In this document: one piece after another, positions 16,004 through 24,697 of the stretch
Layout: every line of letters begins with the position of its first letter
How positions within the stretch are numbered: position 1 is the first letter of the stretch
DNA from: Bacteroides_F sp964482605
GTDB taxonomy: Bacteria; Bacillota; Clostridia; Lachnospirales; Lachnospiraceae
DNA length: 33,091 nucleotides
Direction: 5' to 3'
Assembly: GCA_964482605.1 (NCBI GenBank)
Contig: CAYZYS010000005.1
Span: 1-33,091 of the forward strand
Program-made: the position numbers and the translations under genes
The notes under the pieces: model-generated
What the model was told of the DNA's origin: nothing
Seen by the model: only the letters and a program-made list of their open reading frames with translations
Databases searched by the model: none

Positions 16004-17005
16004 TCAAATGTCGCCGTCCCGGTACATTGCCCCCAGCGCCCCAAGCTCGCCCCTGAATTTTTCCACAACCTCCTGCGGCGCAAGCACCCTGACATCCGTT
16101 CCCAGTGAGAATATCCAGCCCAGGAACTGATTGCTAAGCGCCACGTCCACCTGTGTCACCGACCACCCCTCCTGCCCTGACGGGTGTATGGTTATCTGCT
16201 TGCCGAACCTGTCCAGCAAAACCCCGACCAGCTCATTTTTGAAGGCGAGCTTCACCCTTATCTCCTCGCCGCCATACATGCCGAAATTCATCCTGGCATA
16301 GGATGCCATGTTGAAGTCCTGAAAATGCTCCTTACCCTGCCGCTTCTCGTCAACAGGCTCGATGCTCCTCATCTTGTCAACCCTGTAATGCTTAATCTTG
16401 TTCTCCCTGTCATCAAATGCAATCAGGTAATAATTTTCATCATCCCACATGAGTGACCACGGGCTTACCACATACGGCTCGTCCCTCCTTGGCTCCATCC
16501 TCTTTTTGATATTCCAGCGCAGGTACTCAAAGCGAATCTTCCTGTTGTTGATTATGGCGTTGTGGATGTCATCAATGACGTAATAAATGCTTTCGTTCAT
16601 TGTCTTGACACGTCCATGCACCACAACCTGCCTCTTTAGCTGGCTCGCCTCATAATCACTGGCAAAGCCCGTGAGCTTCTTAATCAGCTCGTCCGACTTT
16701 CTCTCGGTTATGAACTTTGAGGACTGTATGGCATCCACAAGAAGCTTTAATTCCGCTATCTCAAACTGCTTCTTCCCAACATGGTACACATAGCTCCGCC
16801 CTGATTTCTCACCTATGACATCAATGCCAAGCACCCTCAGCATCTCAATGTCATCATAGAGGCTCTTCCTGTCCGCGGTCACACCGTACTCCTCCAGATA
16901 CCGCTGAATCTCAGGCATTGTGATGGCATGCGCATCATCCGTCTTTTCAGTGAGGATGCGTCCAAGATAATACAATTTTAACTTCTGGTTAGTTCCCTTT
17001 GGCAT
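16004..17005 (-). CDS. WYL domain transcriptional regulator (YafY-type)
   Basis: From the ATG at 17005 (GGAG 6 bases upstream) the product is 333 residues. It has an N-terminal winged helix (KLYYLGRILTEKTDD to RKSLYDDIEMLRVLGI, about 7-65), a central WYL domain (IRFEYLRWN, YVVSPWSLMWDDENYYLIAFDD, IKHYRVDKM, about 150-225), and a C-terminal WCX extension ending in EVVEKFRGELGAL. Such proteins are ligand-sensing DNA-binding regulators; WYL domains can sense nucleotides or nucleic acids. The start lies a few bases after the dnaE stop, so it may be read through from dnaE. Target genes are unknown. Confidence 0.92.
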   Translation of the reverse strand: MPKGTNQKLKLYYLGRILTEKTDDAHAITMPEIQRYLEEYGVTADRKSLYDDIEMLRVLGIDVIGEKSGRSYVYHVGKKQFEIAELKLLVDAIQSSKFITERKSDELIKKLTGFASDYEASQLKRQVVVHGRVKTMNESIYYVIDDIHNAIINNRKIRFEYLRWNIKKRMEPRRDEPYVVSPWSLMWDDENYYLIAFDDRENKIKHYRVDKMRSIEPVDEKRQGKEHFQDFNMASYARMNFGMYGGEEIRVKLAFKNELVGVLLDRFGKQITIHPSGQEGWSVTQVDVALSNQFLGWIFSLGTDVRVLAPQEVVEKFRGELGALGAMYRDGDI

Positions 17006-17022
17006 ACCCTTCTCCATTCCCC

Positions 17023-20000
17023 TTACGGGAGCGTGAACCTCACGTTCTCCTCCCCATACATCGACGCAAGCCGCTGAACCAGCGCCTCATCAGCATTGAC
17101 GCCCTTTCCTGCCAGCGCCTTCCTATGTTTCTCCCTGCGGCAGTATATTATCACCTGGTCCTTGCCAGGCGCAGAATCCAGCAGTGTCTTCAATTGATTT
17201 TCCGCCAGGGCAAATTCATCAGCCGAGTCGAACTGAATCCAGCACCGCCCCGGCACATCCTTGAAATACGTGACCCTGCCGAATACGAGCTTGCTTTTTT
17301 CATCAGCCGTGGTTGACACCCTTCCCTGAATCAGCACCTTGTCATCAATCTCAAGGCCGCCGTGAAGTCCCGCATAATCCCTTGGGAACACAATCACCTC
17401 AACAGTGCCGTACATGTCCTCCACCGTTACAAATGCCATGAGCTGGTTGTTCTTGGTGGTCTTTACGTTCTTGTCAGTGACAATCCCGCCGATTGTGACC
17501 TGGGCCTTATCCTGAAGCCCCTGCGTCTCACCATCCTCATCCACCTCAAAATCAATGCTCCTTGCTGTGCAGTATTTGCCCATGAGTTCAAGGTACTGGT
17601 CAAGCGGATGGCCGCTTACATAAATTCCAAGCACCTCCTTTTCATAGGCGAGAAGTTCATTCTTTGGGTATTCAGCAAGCTTGGGAAGCTTCACCTGGTA
17701 CGCAGACTTTTCCTCCTCACCCATCAGGTCAAATAAAGACATCTGCCCTGACATGGAATTTTTTGCCTCCTTGGCAATGTCCTCCATGAGGTCAGAATAT
17801 ACGGTCATCTTCTGACGCCTGTTGCCCTCAAGGCAGTCAAGCGCCCCCGCCTTGATGAAGTTCTCCACGGTCTTTTTGTTAATCTCGCCGTTCATCCTCT
17901 CAAGGAAATCGCGAAGGCTGGTAAATCTGCCATTGGCGTCCCTCTCCCTCACAATCGCCGTGATTGTCGGGCGTCCAAGGCTCTTGATGGCTGAAAGCCC
18001 ATACCTTATCGCGCTCCCTGACACAGTGAAGCCATAGCCCCCCTCGTTCACATCAGGCGGCAGCACCGAAAGCCCCATCTGACGGCATATCATCACATAT
18101 TCAGCGACCTTTGCGGAATTGTCTATCACTGAGGTCATCAACGCCGCCATGAACTCATTTGGAAAATGTGTCTTCAAATATGCCGTCTGGTACGCAACGA
18201 CCGCATAGCAGGCAGCATGTGACTTGTTGAAGGCATACTTGGCGAAATCTATCATCTCATCATAAATGTGTCCTGCCACCTTCTCATCAATGCCATTGTT
18301 AATGCAGCCCTTAACCCCTTCCGCCTCGTTGCCGTATATGAAGTTCTTGCGCTCCTCCTCCATGACATATGCCTTTTTCTTGGACATTGCCCTTCGCACA
18401 AGGTCACTCCGCCCCCAGGAATACCCCGCAAGGTCACGCACAATCTGCATGACCTGCTCCTGATACACTATGCAGCCGTAGGTCGGCTCAAGGATTGGCT
18501 CAAGCTGCGGACAGTCATAGGTGATTGAGCTGGCATTGTTCTTTCCCTTGATGTACTGCGGAATGAAATCCATTGGACCCGGCCTGTACAGTGATATGCC
18601 TGCAATGATGTCCTCCATGCTGCGCGGCTTAAGTTCCTTCATGAAGGACTTCATGCCGCCGCTTTCAAGCTGGAACACACCTTCAGTCCTTCCGGTGCCG
18701 ATAAGGTCATAGGTATCCTTATCGCCGTAATCTATTTTTGCAACACTAAATTCAGGATTTGTCCGGCGTATCATCCCTTCCGCATCCTGTATCACGGTGA
18801 GGGTGCGAAGCCCAAGAAAATCCATCTTGAGAAGCCCAAGCTCCTCCAGGGTGGTCATGACAAACTGCGCCACCAGCGAACCGTCAGACCCGCGGGACAG
18901 CGGGACATACTCGTCAACCGACTTCTGGCTTATGACAACACCTGCCGCATGCATTGATGCGTGGCGCGGAAGCCCCTCAAGCCTCTTTGACTTGTCTATT
19001 AAATCATGCACATCCTCGTCCGTGTCATACAGCTGCTTAAGCTCCGTATTCATCTCAAGCGCCTTGTCTATCGTAATGCCAAGCTCCCTTGGTATCATCT
19101 TCGACACGGAATCCACCATTGCATACGGCAGGTCAAGCACCCTTCCGACATCCTTGATTACTGCCCTTGCCGCCATTGTCCCAAATGTGACAATCTGCAC
19201 CACACGGTCCTTGCCATATTTTTCAACCACATAGTCAATGACCTCCTGCCGCCTTTCATAGCAGAAATCCACGTCTATATCAGGCATTGACACCCTTTCA
19301 GGGTTAAGGAACCTCTCAAAAATCAGGTTGTACCTTATTGGGTCAATGTCCGTAATCTCAAGGCAGTACGCCACCACGCTTCCCGCGGCGGAGCCACGCC
19401 CAGGTCCCACACTGATTCCATTCTGCTTGGCATAATTGATGAAATCCCACACTATGAGAAAATAATCCACGTAACCCATGGACTTAATCACCGACAGCTC
19501 ATAGTCAAGGCGTTCACGGACGTCCCCACCGCCATCGGGATACCTTTTTGAAAACCCCATGTCGCACAGGTATTTCAGATATGAATATGAGTCGCCATAT
19601 TCCTTCGGCGTGTCATACCGCGGAAGCTTCTGCACGCCAAACTCTATCTCAACATTGCACCTTTCGGCAATCCTTGCAGTGTTCTCAAGTGCCTCCGGAA
19701 CATATGAAAAAAGCCCTGCCATCTCCGCCTCGGACTTCAGGTAGTACTGTCCCCCCTCATAGCGCATCCTGTTCTCATCGGTTATTTTCTTTCCGGTCTG
19801 TATGCACAGCAGTATGTCATGTGCGTCCGCATCCTGCGCATAGGTATAATGCACGTCATTGGTACACACAAGCCCAATCCCCGTCTCACGGGAAAGCTTG
19901 AGAAGCTGCTGGTTTACCAGCCTTTGCTCAGGTATTCCATGGTCCTGCAGCTCAAGGAAATAATTCCCCTCGCCAAATATTTCAAGATGGCGAAGCGCAG

Positions 20001-20472
20001 CCTCCCTTGCCTCCTCGTACATATTCCTCACCAAAAGCCTTGGCACCTCACCCGCAAGGCACGCACTCAAGGCGATTATCCCCTCATGGAACTGGCGAAG
20101 CACCTCCATGTCGACCCTTGGCTTGTAATAAAAGCCGTCAACAAAGCCCTTGGATACAATCTTCATGAGATTGTGGTATCCAAGGTCATTCTCCGCAAGC
20201 AGCACAAGGTGGTAATATTTCTCCTCATTTACGCCTGCCTCCTTGTCAAAGCGGGAGCCGGGGGCAACATAAACCTCACAGCCGATTATCGGCTTGATTC
20301 CCACAGCCTTGGCGGCCCTGTAAAAATCTATCACGCCGTACATGACACCGTGGTCGGTTATGGCAAGGCTGTCCATGCCAAGCTCCTTTGCACGGGCGGT
20401 TATCTCCTTAATCTTGCTTGAGCCGTCCAGCAGGCTATATTCAGTATGCACATGCAAATGTGTAAAAGGCAT
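17023..20472 (-). CDS. dnaE: DNA polymerase III subunit alpha, DnaE type
   Basis: The 1149-residue product is a C-family replicative polymerase. It has an N-terminal PHP domain (FTHLHVHTEYSLLDG, AITDHGVMYG, IIGCEVYVA), the palm with catalytic Asp pair PDIDVDFCYERR (about 390-402), GPGRGSAAGSVVAYCL before it, the fingers region SHAACYAVVAYQTAYLK, tandem helix-hairpin-helix, and a C-terminal OB fold (VTIGGIVTDKNVKTTKN, FPRDYAGLHGG). No 3'-5' exonuclease domain is present, so it is DnaE and not PolC. Firmicutes use both, with DnaE extending lagging-strand primers. The start at 20472 follows GGGAGGG; an upstream in-frame extension lacks family similarity. Confidence 0.96.
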   Translation of the reverse strand: MPFTHLHVHTEYSLLDGSSKIKEITARAKELGMDSLAITDHGVMYGVIDFYRAAKAVGIKPIIGCEVYVAPGSRFDKEAGVNEEKYYHLVLLAENDLGYHNLMKIVSKGFVDGFYYKPRVDMEVLRQFHEGIIALSACLAGEVPRLLVRNMYEEAREAALRHLEIFGEGNYFLELQDHGIPEQRLVNQQLLKLSRETGIGLVCTNDVHYTYAQDADAHDILLCIQTGKKITDENRMRYEGGQYYLKSEAEMAGLFSYVPEALENTARIAERCNVEIEFGVQKLPRYDTPKEYGDSYSYLKYLCDMGFSKRYPDGGGDVRERLDYELSVIKSMGYVDYFLIVWDFINYAKQNGISVGPGRGSAAGSVVAYCLEITDIDPIRYNLIFERFLNPERVSMPDIDVDFCYERRQEVIDYVVEKYGKDRVVQIVTFGTMAARAVIKDVGRVLDLPYAMVDSVSKMIPRELGITIDKALEMNTELKQLYDTDEDVHDLIDKSKRLEGLPRHASMHAAGVVISQKSVDEYVPLSRGSDGSLVAQFVMTTLEELGLLKMDFLGLRTLTVIQDAEGMIRRTNPEFSVAKIDYGDKDTYDLIGTGRTEGVFQLESGGMKSFMKELKPRSMEDIIAGISLYRPGPMDFIPQYIKGKNNASSITYDCPQLEPILEPTYGCIVYQEQVMQIVRDLAGYSWGRSDLVRRAMSKKKAYVMEEERKNFIYGNEAEGVKGCINNGIDEKVAGHIYDEMIDFAKYAFNKSHAACYAVVAYQTAYLKTHFPNEFMAALMTSVIDNSAKVAEYVMICRQMGLSVLPPDVNEGGYGFTVSGSAIRYGLSAIKSLGRPTITAIVRERDANGRFTSLRDFLERMNGEINKKTVENFIKAGALDCLEGNRRQKMTVYSDLMEDIAKEAKNSMSGQMSLFDLMGEEEKSAYQVKLPKLAEYPKNELLAYEKEVLGIYVSGHPLDQYLELMGKYCTARSIDFEVDEDGETQGLQDKAQVTIGGIVTDKNVKTTKNNQLMAFVTVEDMYGTVEVIVFPRDYAGLHGGLEIDDKVLIQGRVSTTADEKSKLVFGRVTYFKDVPGRCWIQFDSADEFALAENQLKTLLDSAPGKDQVIIYCRREKHRKALAGKGVNADEALVQRLASMYGEENVRFTLP

Positions 20473-20562
20473 GTCACCCTCCCTGATTTTGCAGGCGTTA
20501 CTTGCCGGAATAATTGGCACCAGCCTGCCTTTTCACGCTAATTATAATTTTATAACAAGAAA

Positions 20563-20583
20563 GACCCCCGCCGTGCAGAGGTC
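20563..20583 (-). terminator. Terminator after the HPr-like gene
   Basis: On the minus strand GACCTCTGC and GCGGGGGTC pair over 9 bp with two T-G wobbles and a three-base loop, followed by TTTCTTGTT. It ends the hprK-to-HPr-like string just before dnaE. Confidence 0.7.
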
Positions 20584-20606
20584 CTCCTTCAAAACAAGCC
20601 AAAAAT

Positions 20607-20870
20607 TTACGCTGTAACCTTATTGGACAAAAAGCTCACCAGGTCATCCATCGCTGACTTTTCATCCCTGCCGTCTGCGCTTATCTGCAAATCCTCGCCC
20701 TGCTGAAGTCCAAGGGTAAGCATACCCATTATGCTCTTTGCATTGAATGACTTCTCACCGCTGACAACCCTTATGCTGCTGTCATATTTGCTGGCAATCT
20801 GTACCATCATCGCTGTCGTCCTTGCATCTGTCCCTGTTGGTACCATGACCCTTACATTTTCTGAAATCAT
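20607..20870 (-). CDS. HPr-like protein lacking the active-site His (Crh-like)
   Basis: From the ATG at 20870 (GGAG 7 bases upstream) the product is 87 residues, exactly HPr size. The fold is clear: the segment around residue 15 reads VPTGTDARTTAMM where HPr has GLHARPA, and KSIMGMLTLG begins at residue 45. By direct count residue 15 is Asp instead of the phospho-accepting His, Arg17 is kept, and Ser46, the HprK target, is kept. It therefore should not pass phosphate in sugar PTS transport but could be phosphorylated on Ser46. B. subtilis Crh has Gln at 15 and lies next to whiA (yvcL), as this gene does. This suggests a regulatory Crh-type role with CcpA-like partners; that is inference. Confidence 0.88.
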   Translation of the reverse strand: MISENVRVMVPTGTDARTTAMMVQIASKYDSSIRVVSGEKSFNAKSIMGMLTLGLQQGEDLQISADGRDEKSAMDDLVSFLSNKVTA

Positions 20871-20911
20871 TACCTTCTCCAATCCTGCTGCCTTCGCAGC
20901 ACCCCTTTTGA

Positions 20912-21856
20912 TTATACTCCCTTCCTCAGGTCATCCGCAATCTCACTCAGCTTGCGGAGCCGGTGGTTGACCCCTGATTTGCCAACCGGAGGAGACATCA
21001 GCATGCCTAAGTCCTGCAGCTTCATGTCAGGATTTTCCAGCCTGGCACTTGCCATCTCCTGCAGTGCAGGCTTCAGCGAAGAAAGTCCTATCGTATCCCT
21101 GATGTACTGAATGTCGGCAATCTGGCGCATCGCCGCGTCAACCGTCTTGCCCTGGTTGGCAATCTCACAGTTGACCTGCCTGTTGATGCTGTTGCGCATC
21201 TCCTTAACAATCCGCACATTCTCGAAATCCATCAATCCGACGCTCGCCTCCATTACATTGAGAAGGTCGGCTATCTGGGTTCCCTCCTTGACGTAGACCA
21301 CGTAATACTTCTTCCGCTGTACCACCTTGGCATCCTGGATGAAGGAATTAAGCACCTCCCTCACCTGTTCTGCCTGTGCAGGTGTATCACACACAATCTC
21401 AAAATGATAGAATTTGTTGGGGTCACTAATGGAGCCCGACGCAAGAAATGCCCCTCTTACAAAGGCACGCCTGCAGCAGCCCGACTGCACAAGCAGTGGA
21501 TCCACCAGTCCCTCCGGCGCCACCAGCCTGTCCCCGTCAAGAAGCTTTAATGCTGCAAGTACCCTTCTTACCTGGGCATCCTCATCAATCCGTATCGTGT
21601 ATGAGCCATTTTTTCTTAAGCTGCTTTCCATGTCATTCCGACTACAAGCATTTATATTAAATGTTTTCTCCAATAATGTAAAGCACTTTCTTACCACAAG
21701 CTGATTTTCCGATGAAAATTCCATGAAAAACCCGCCATCCCCCTGCCCTGCATAACCGCACAGCGCAAACACCGGGGCAAGCTCCGCAAGCTGGCAATGC
21801 CTGGCAGTACCAATGTGCCTTTCAAGCTCTTCCTTAACCTTTGCAGAAAACGACAT
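20912..21856 (-). CDS. whiA: DNA-binding protein WhiA
   Basis: The 314-residue product matches WhiA: an N-terminal LAGLIDADG-like homing-endonuclease-derived domain (SFSAKVKEELERHI, FVRGAFLASGSISDPNKFYHFEIVC) and a C-terminal helix-turn-helix (LQDLGMLMSPPVGKSGVNHRLRKL). WhiA is a sporulation regulator in Streptomyces and affects cell division and chromosome segregation in B. subtilis. It follows rapZ by 15 bases and precedes the HPr-like gene by about 40. This is the order rapZ-whiA-crh of Bacillus, but with yvcK missing between rapZ and whiA. Confidence 0.95.
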   Translation of the reverse strand: MSFSAKVKEELERHIGTARHCQLAELAPVFALCGYAGQGDGGFFMEFSSENQLVVRKCFTLLEKTFNINACSRNDMESSLRKNGSYTIRIDEDAQVRRVLAALKLLDGDRLVAPEGLVDPLLVQSGCCRRAFVRGAFLASGSISDPNKFYHFEIVCDTPAQAEQVREVLNSFIQDAKVVQRKKYYVVYVKEGTQIADLLNVMEASVGLMDFENVRIVKEMRNSINRQVNCEIANQGKTVDAAMRQIADIQYIRDTIGLSSLKPALQEMASARLENPDMKLQDLGMLMSPPVGKSGVNHRLRKLSEIADDLRKGV

Positions 21857-21871
21857 TACCCCATCTCCCCG

Positions 21872-22747
21872 TCATTGTCCCTTTGTCTTCCTGTCCTTGT
21901 CAATGTCCCTGTGCTCGGTCTTAAGCCCATACTCAAGTCCGCCAAGCCTTTCGGCAATGGCGTTGGCAAGGGTGACGGAACGGTGCTTGCCACCCGTGCA
22001 GCCAATGGCGATTACAAGGCTGTTCTTCCCCTCAAGCACATAATTGGGGATGAGAAATTTAAGCATGTCCTCAAGCTTGTCAAGAAATTCCCCCGCAGCG
22101 TCAAACTGCATGACGTAATCCTTGATTTCCCTGTCATTGCCCGTAAGGCTCCTGAGCCCGTCCACATAGTACGGGTTGGGAAGGAACCTCACGTCAAACA
22201 CCAAATCGGCATCTGACGGAATCCCATACTTAAACCCAAATGACAGCACAGTGATGAAAAGATTTTTATACTGCGCATCCTCCACAAATATTTTTTCCAG
22301 CTCCTGCTTCAACTCGCGGGTCAAAAGCTGGCTTGTGTCAATTATGGTGTCAGCCTTCTCCTTGAGGAACCACAGCTTTTCGCGCTCAAGCCTTATGCCG
22401 GAGTCAATGCGCCCCATCTTTGCCAGCGGATGGCTCCTTCTGGTTTCCTTGTAACGCTTTACCAGCACATCATCCCTGGCATCGAGGAATAGTATTTTAT
22501 ATTCATAATGCCGCTTTTTTAGTTCTGACAGCACATCATCCAGCTCGTCAAGGCCGTTGCCGCTTCGTATGTCAACGCCAAGCGCAATGTTCGACGCTGC
22601 CCCCTCCTGTGAATAAGCAAGCTCAGCGAACTTAATCACAAGGGACACCGGCATGTTGTCACAGCAATAGTACCCTGCATCCTCCAGCATTTTCAATGCC
22701 GTTGATTTACCGGCTCCTGACATTCCGGTAACTATAACCATCCCCAT
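21872..22747 (-). CDS. rapZ: RapZ/YvcJ family nucleotide-binding protein
   Basis: From the ATG at 22747 (GGAG 6 bases upstream) the product is 291 residues. It has Walker A TGMSGAGKSTAL at the N-terminus, the following EDAGYYCCDNMP, a Walker B-like ILFLDARDDVLVKRY, RRSHPL, and the C-terminal signature IGCTGGKHRSVTLA. In E. coli RapZ is an RNA-binding adaptor that targets GlmZ for RNase E and controls GlmS. In Firmicutes YvcJ binds and hydrolyses nucleotides and its role is less clear. It sits between murB and whiA, giving a cell-wall precursor/carbon-control context. Confidence 0.95.
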   Translation of the reverse strand: MGMVIVTGMSGAGKSTALKMLEDAGYYCCDNMPVSLVIKFAELAYSQEGAASNIALGVDIRSGNGLDELDDVLSELKKRHYEYKILFLDARDDVLVKRYKETRRSHPLAKMGRIDSGIRLEREKLWFLKEKADTIIDTSQLLTRELKQELEKIFVEDAQYKNLFITVLSFGFKYGIPSDADLVFDVRFLPNPYYVDGLRSLTGNDREIKDYVMQFDAAGEFLDKLEDMLKFLIPNYVLEGKNSLVIAIGCTGGKHRSVTLANAIAERLGGLEYGLKTEHRDIDKDRKTKGQ

Positions 22748-22765
22748 AGCAGTCTCCATTTCACG

Positions 22766-23662
22766 TTAAAAAACCTTAATCTCCGGCTCCAGCTCAATTC
22801 CGGAGCTTTCCTTTACCCTTCGTTTAACCTCATCCATCAGGGCAATGATGTCCGATGCCGTGGCACCCCCTGCATTCACGATGAAGCCCGCGTGCTTTTC
22901 AGACACCCTTGCACCGCCAACCGAGAGTCCCTTAAGCCCCGCCTCATCAATCAGCTTTGCCGCAAATGTGCCCTCCGGTCTTTTGAACGCACTTCCGGCG
23001 CTTGGAAGCTCAAGGGGCTGCCTTGACCTTCTTGTGCGGGCGAGCTGTGCCATCTGCTCCCTGATTGCGGCAGGGTCTCCCTTTTCAAGCTTGAACCTCG
23101 CCGCCACCACAACATCACCATTCCTTTGTATGTCACTTGTCCTGTAACCAAAACCAAGCCTGTCAGCAGCACGCTCCACATATGCCCCCGTCCTTGTCAG
23201 CACGGCAACATCCGTCACAATGTCCGACATTTCGCCGCCAAATGCACCTGCATTCATGGCAACCGCACCGCCCACGCTCCCCGGAATCCCCGCGGCAAAT
23301 TCAAAGCCCGCAAGCCCCGCATCAGCGGCAATGCTGCCCACCCTTGAAAGCAATGCGCCAGCCTCCGCGAACACCGTATCGCCACTGCTGACGCCAACGG
23401 CACCAAACCTTCTGCCAAGGGCTATGATGAGCCCCTTGTAGCCCTCATCCCTCACAAGTATGTTGCTGCCATTGCCAATGACTCGCCACTCAATGCCGCA
23501 GTCATTGGCACAGTCAACAACAGCCCTGAGCTCATCAAGGCTGGTGGGCTCGGCATAATAGGCAGCCTTCCCCCCCGCCCTGAAGGTGACATGTTTTTCC
23601 ATGGGTTCATCCACATTCACAGTGCATTTCACAGCATTCCTCAATATCTCAGGAAATTCCAC
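22766..23662 (-). CDS. murB: UDP-N-acetylenolpyruvoylglucosamine reductase
   Basis: MurB reduces the enolpyruvyl group of UDP-GlcNAc-enolpyruvate with NADPH and FAD to make UDP-MurNAc, an early cytosolic step of peptidoglycan synthesis. The 298 residues show FAD-binding RAGGKAAYYAEP, GNGSNILVRDEG and GIPGSVGGAVAMNAGAFGGEM, the substrate-proton donor Ser in SAGSAFKRP, and a C-terminal Glu in ELEPEIKVF. The size and Ser context fit the type II form common in Firmicutes. The start codon is GTG, preceded by a strong GAGGGGGG. Confidence 0.96.
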   Translation of the reverse strand: MEFPEILRNAVKCTVNVDEPMEKHVTFRAGGKAAYYAEPTSLDELRAVVDCANDCGIEWRVIGNGSNILVRDEGYKGLIIALGRRFGAVGVSSGDTVFAEAGALLSRVGSIAADAGLAGFEFAAGIPGSVGGAVAMNAGAFGGEMSDIVTDVAVLTRTGAYVERAADRLGFGYRTSDIQRNGDVVVAARFKLEKGDPAAIREQMAQLARTRRSRQPLELPSAGSAFKRPEGTFAAKLIDEAGLKGLSVGGARVSEKHAGFIVNAGGATASDIIALMDEVKRRVKESSGIELEPEIKVF

Positions 23663-23712
23663 AAACAGCCCCCCTCACAATCAACATACATCTCAAACAC
23701 GGCTGCACCGAC

Positions 23713-23757
23713 ACACTCCATGCTCCATGTTACATATTCCATACTCTATGTTACCTG
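23713..23757 (-). repeat. Imperfect ~21-bp direct repeat upstream of murB
   Basis: On the minus strand GTAACATAGAGTATGGAATAT is followed by a similar unit beginning GTAACATGGAGCATGGAGT. About 17 of 21 positions agree. It lies in the 110-base gap between the ROK stop and the murB start. Both units carry SD-like GGA(G) and ATG. No function can be assigned. Confidence 0.5.
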
Positions 23758-23773
23758 CTCCCTGCACATACGG

Positions 23774-24697
23774 TCAGCGTGTATATGCACGGTATGCCGC
23801 ACCGTACATCCCTGCCTCATTGCCAAGGGAAGCCTGTATGATACTTGTCTCTCGGCACGGATGGAACACATTTTCCCTGAAGCTGCTCCTTATCTTCTCA
23901 AGCAGAAATTCCCCTGCCGCCGCCATGCCGCCGCCTATGACTATGCACTCAGGGTCAACCATGCCCGCAGCGCACGCAAGGCCCCTTCCCAGATAGTCCG
24001 CAGCCCTTTCAACAACCTTAAGTGCCACATGGTCGCCATTTTTCGCCTCATCAAACACAGCCTTCGCCGTAAGCTCACCATATGCAGAAAGCGCCGATAC
24101 CTCTCCCGTGGAAAGAATCTTCCTTGCCGCCTTCACGACACCCGTTGCGGATGCAGCCTGCTCAAGGCAGCCCACCTTGCCGCAGCTGCACCTGTCCGTC
24201 TCATCCCACACGATGGGAAGATGTCCTATCTCTGCTGCTGCCCCGTTGGCACCGTTGAGCATGTTGCCGTCAAGGATTACCCCGCCGCCAACCCCCGTGC
24301 CAAGGGTGATGAACAAAATGCTTGAATACCTGTCCTTCAGCACAGAATACTCACCCAGCGCCGCAAGATTGGCATCATTGCCCGCCACAACCGGAATCCC
24401 CGAAAGCTCCTGCAATATCCCCGCAGGGTTGCACACGCCCCAGCCAAGGTTGACGCACTTGTTCACTGTCCCATCATTGGCAACGGAGCCCGGAACCCCA
24501 AGCCCTATGCCCCTGATTCCCGAAAACTGGCTCACATATGCCGCAATGTCACTGAGTATACGGGAGCCGCCCTCAGTCCTGTCCGTGGCAAGCTCATGCT
24601 TTTCCACAAGCCTGCAGCAGGAATCAAAGCCTCCTGCCTTGATGGTGGTTCCGCCTATGTCTATTCCCAGATAACGCACGTCAGAAGTCTGTGTCAT
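23774..24697 (-). CDS. ROK family glucokinase/sugar kinase
   Basis: The ~307-residue product is a ROK kinase. It has the phosphate loop YLGIDIGGTTIKAG, GLGVPGSV, the catalytic Asp in GNDANLAALGEY, a second loop FITLGTGVGGGVI, EIGHLPI, and the zinc-binding CSCGKVGCLEQ. Firmicute ROK proteins of this type without a helix-turn-helix are usually ATP-dependent glucokinases; the sugar is not proven here. The start at 24697 overlaps the hprK end by 17 bases, and its ribosome site AGGAGG lies within the acidic hprK tail. The adjacency to hprK suggests a link between glucose phosphorylation and carbon control. Confidence 0.93.
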   Translation of the reverse strand: MTQTSDVRYLGIDIGGTTIKAGGFDSCCRLVEKHELATDRTEGGSRILSDIAAYVSQFSGIRGIGLGVPGSVANDGTVNKCVNLGWGVCNPAGILQELSGIPVVAGNDANLAALGEYSVLKDRYSSILFITLGTGVGGGVILDGNMLNGANGAAAEIGHLPIVWDETDRCSCGKVGCLEQAASATGVVKAARKILSTGEVSALSAYGELTAKAVFDEAKNGDHVALKVVERAADYLGRGLACAAGMVDPECIVIGGGMAAAGEFLLEKIRSSFRENVFHPCRETSIIQASLGNEAGMYGAAYRAYTR

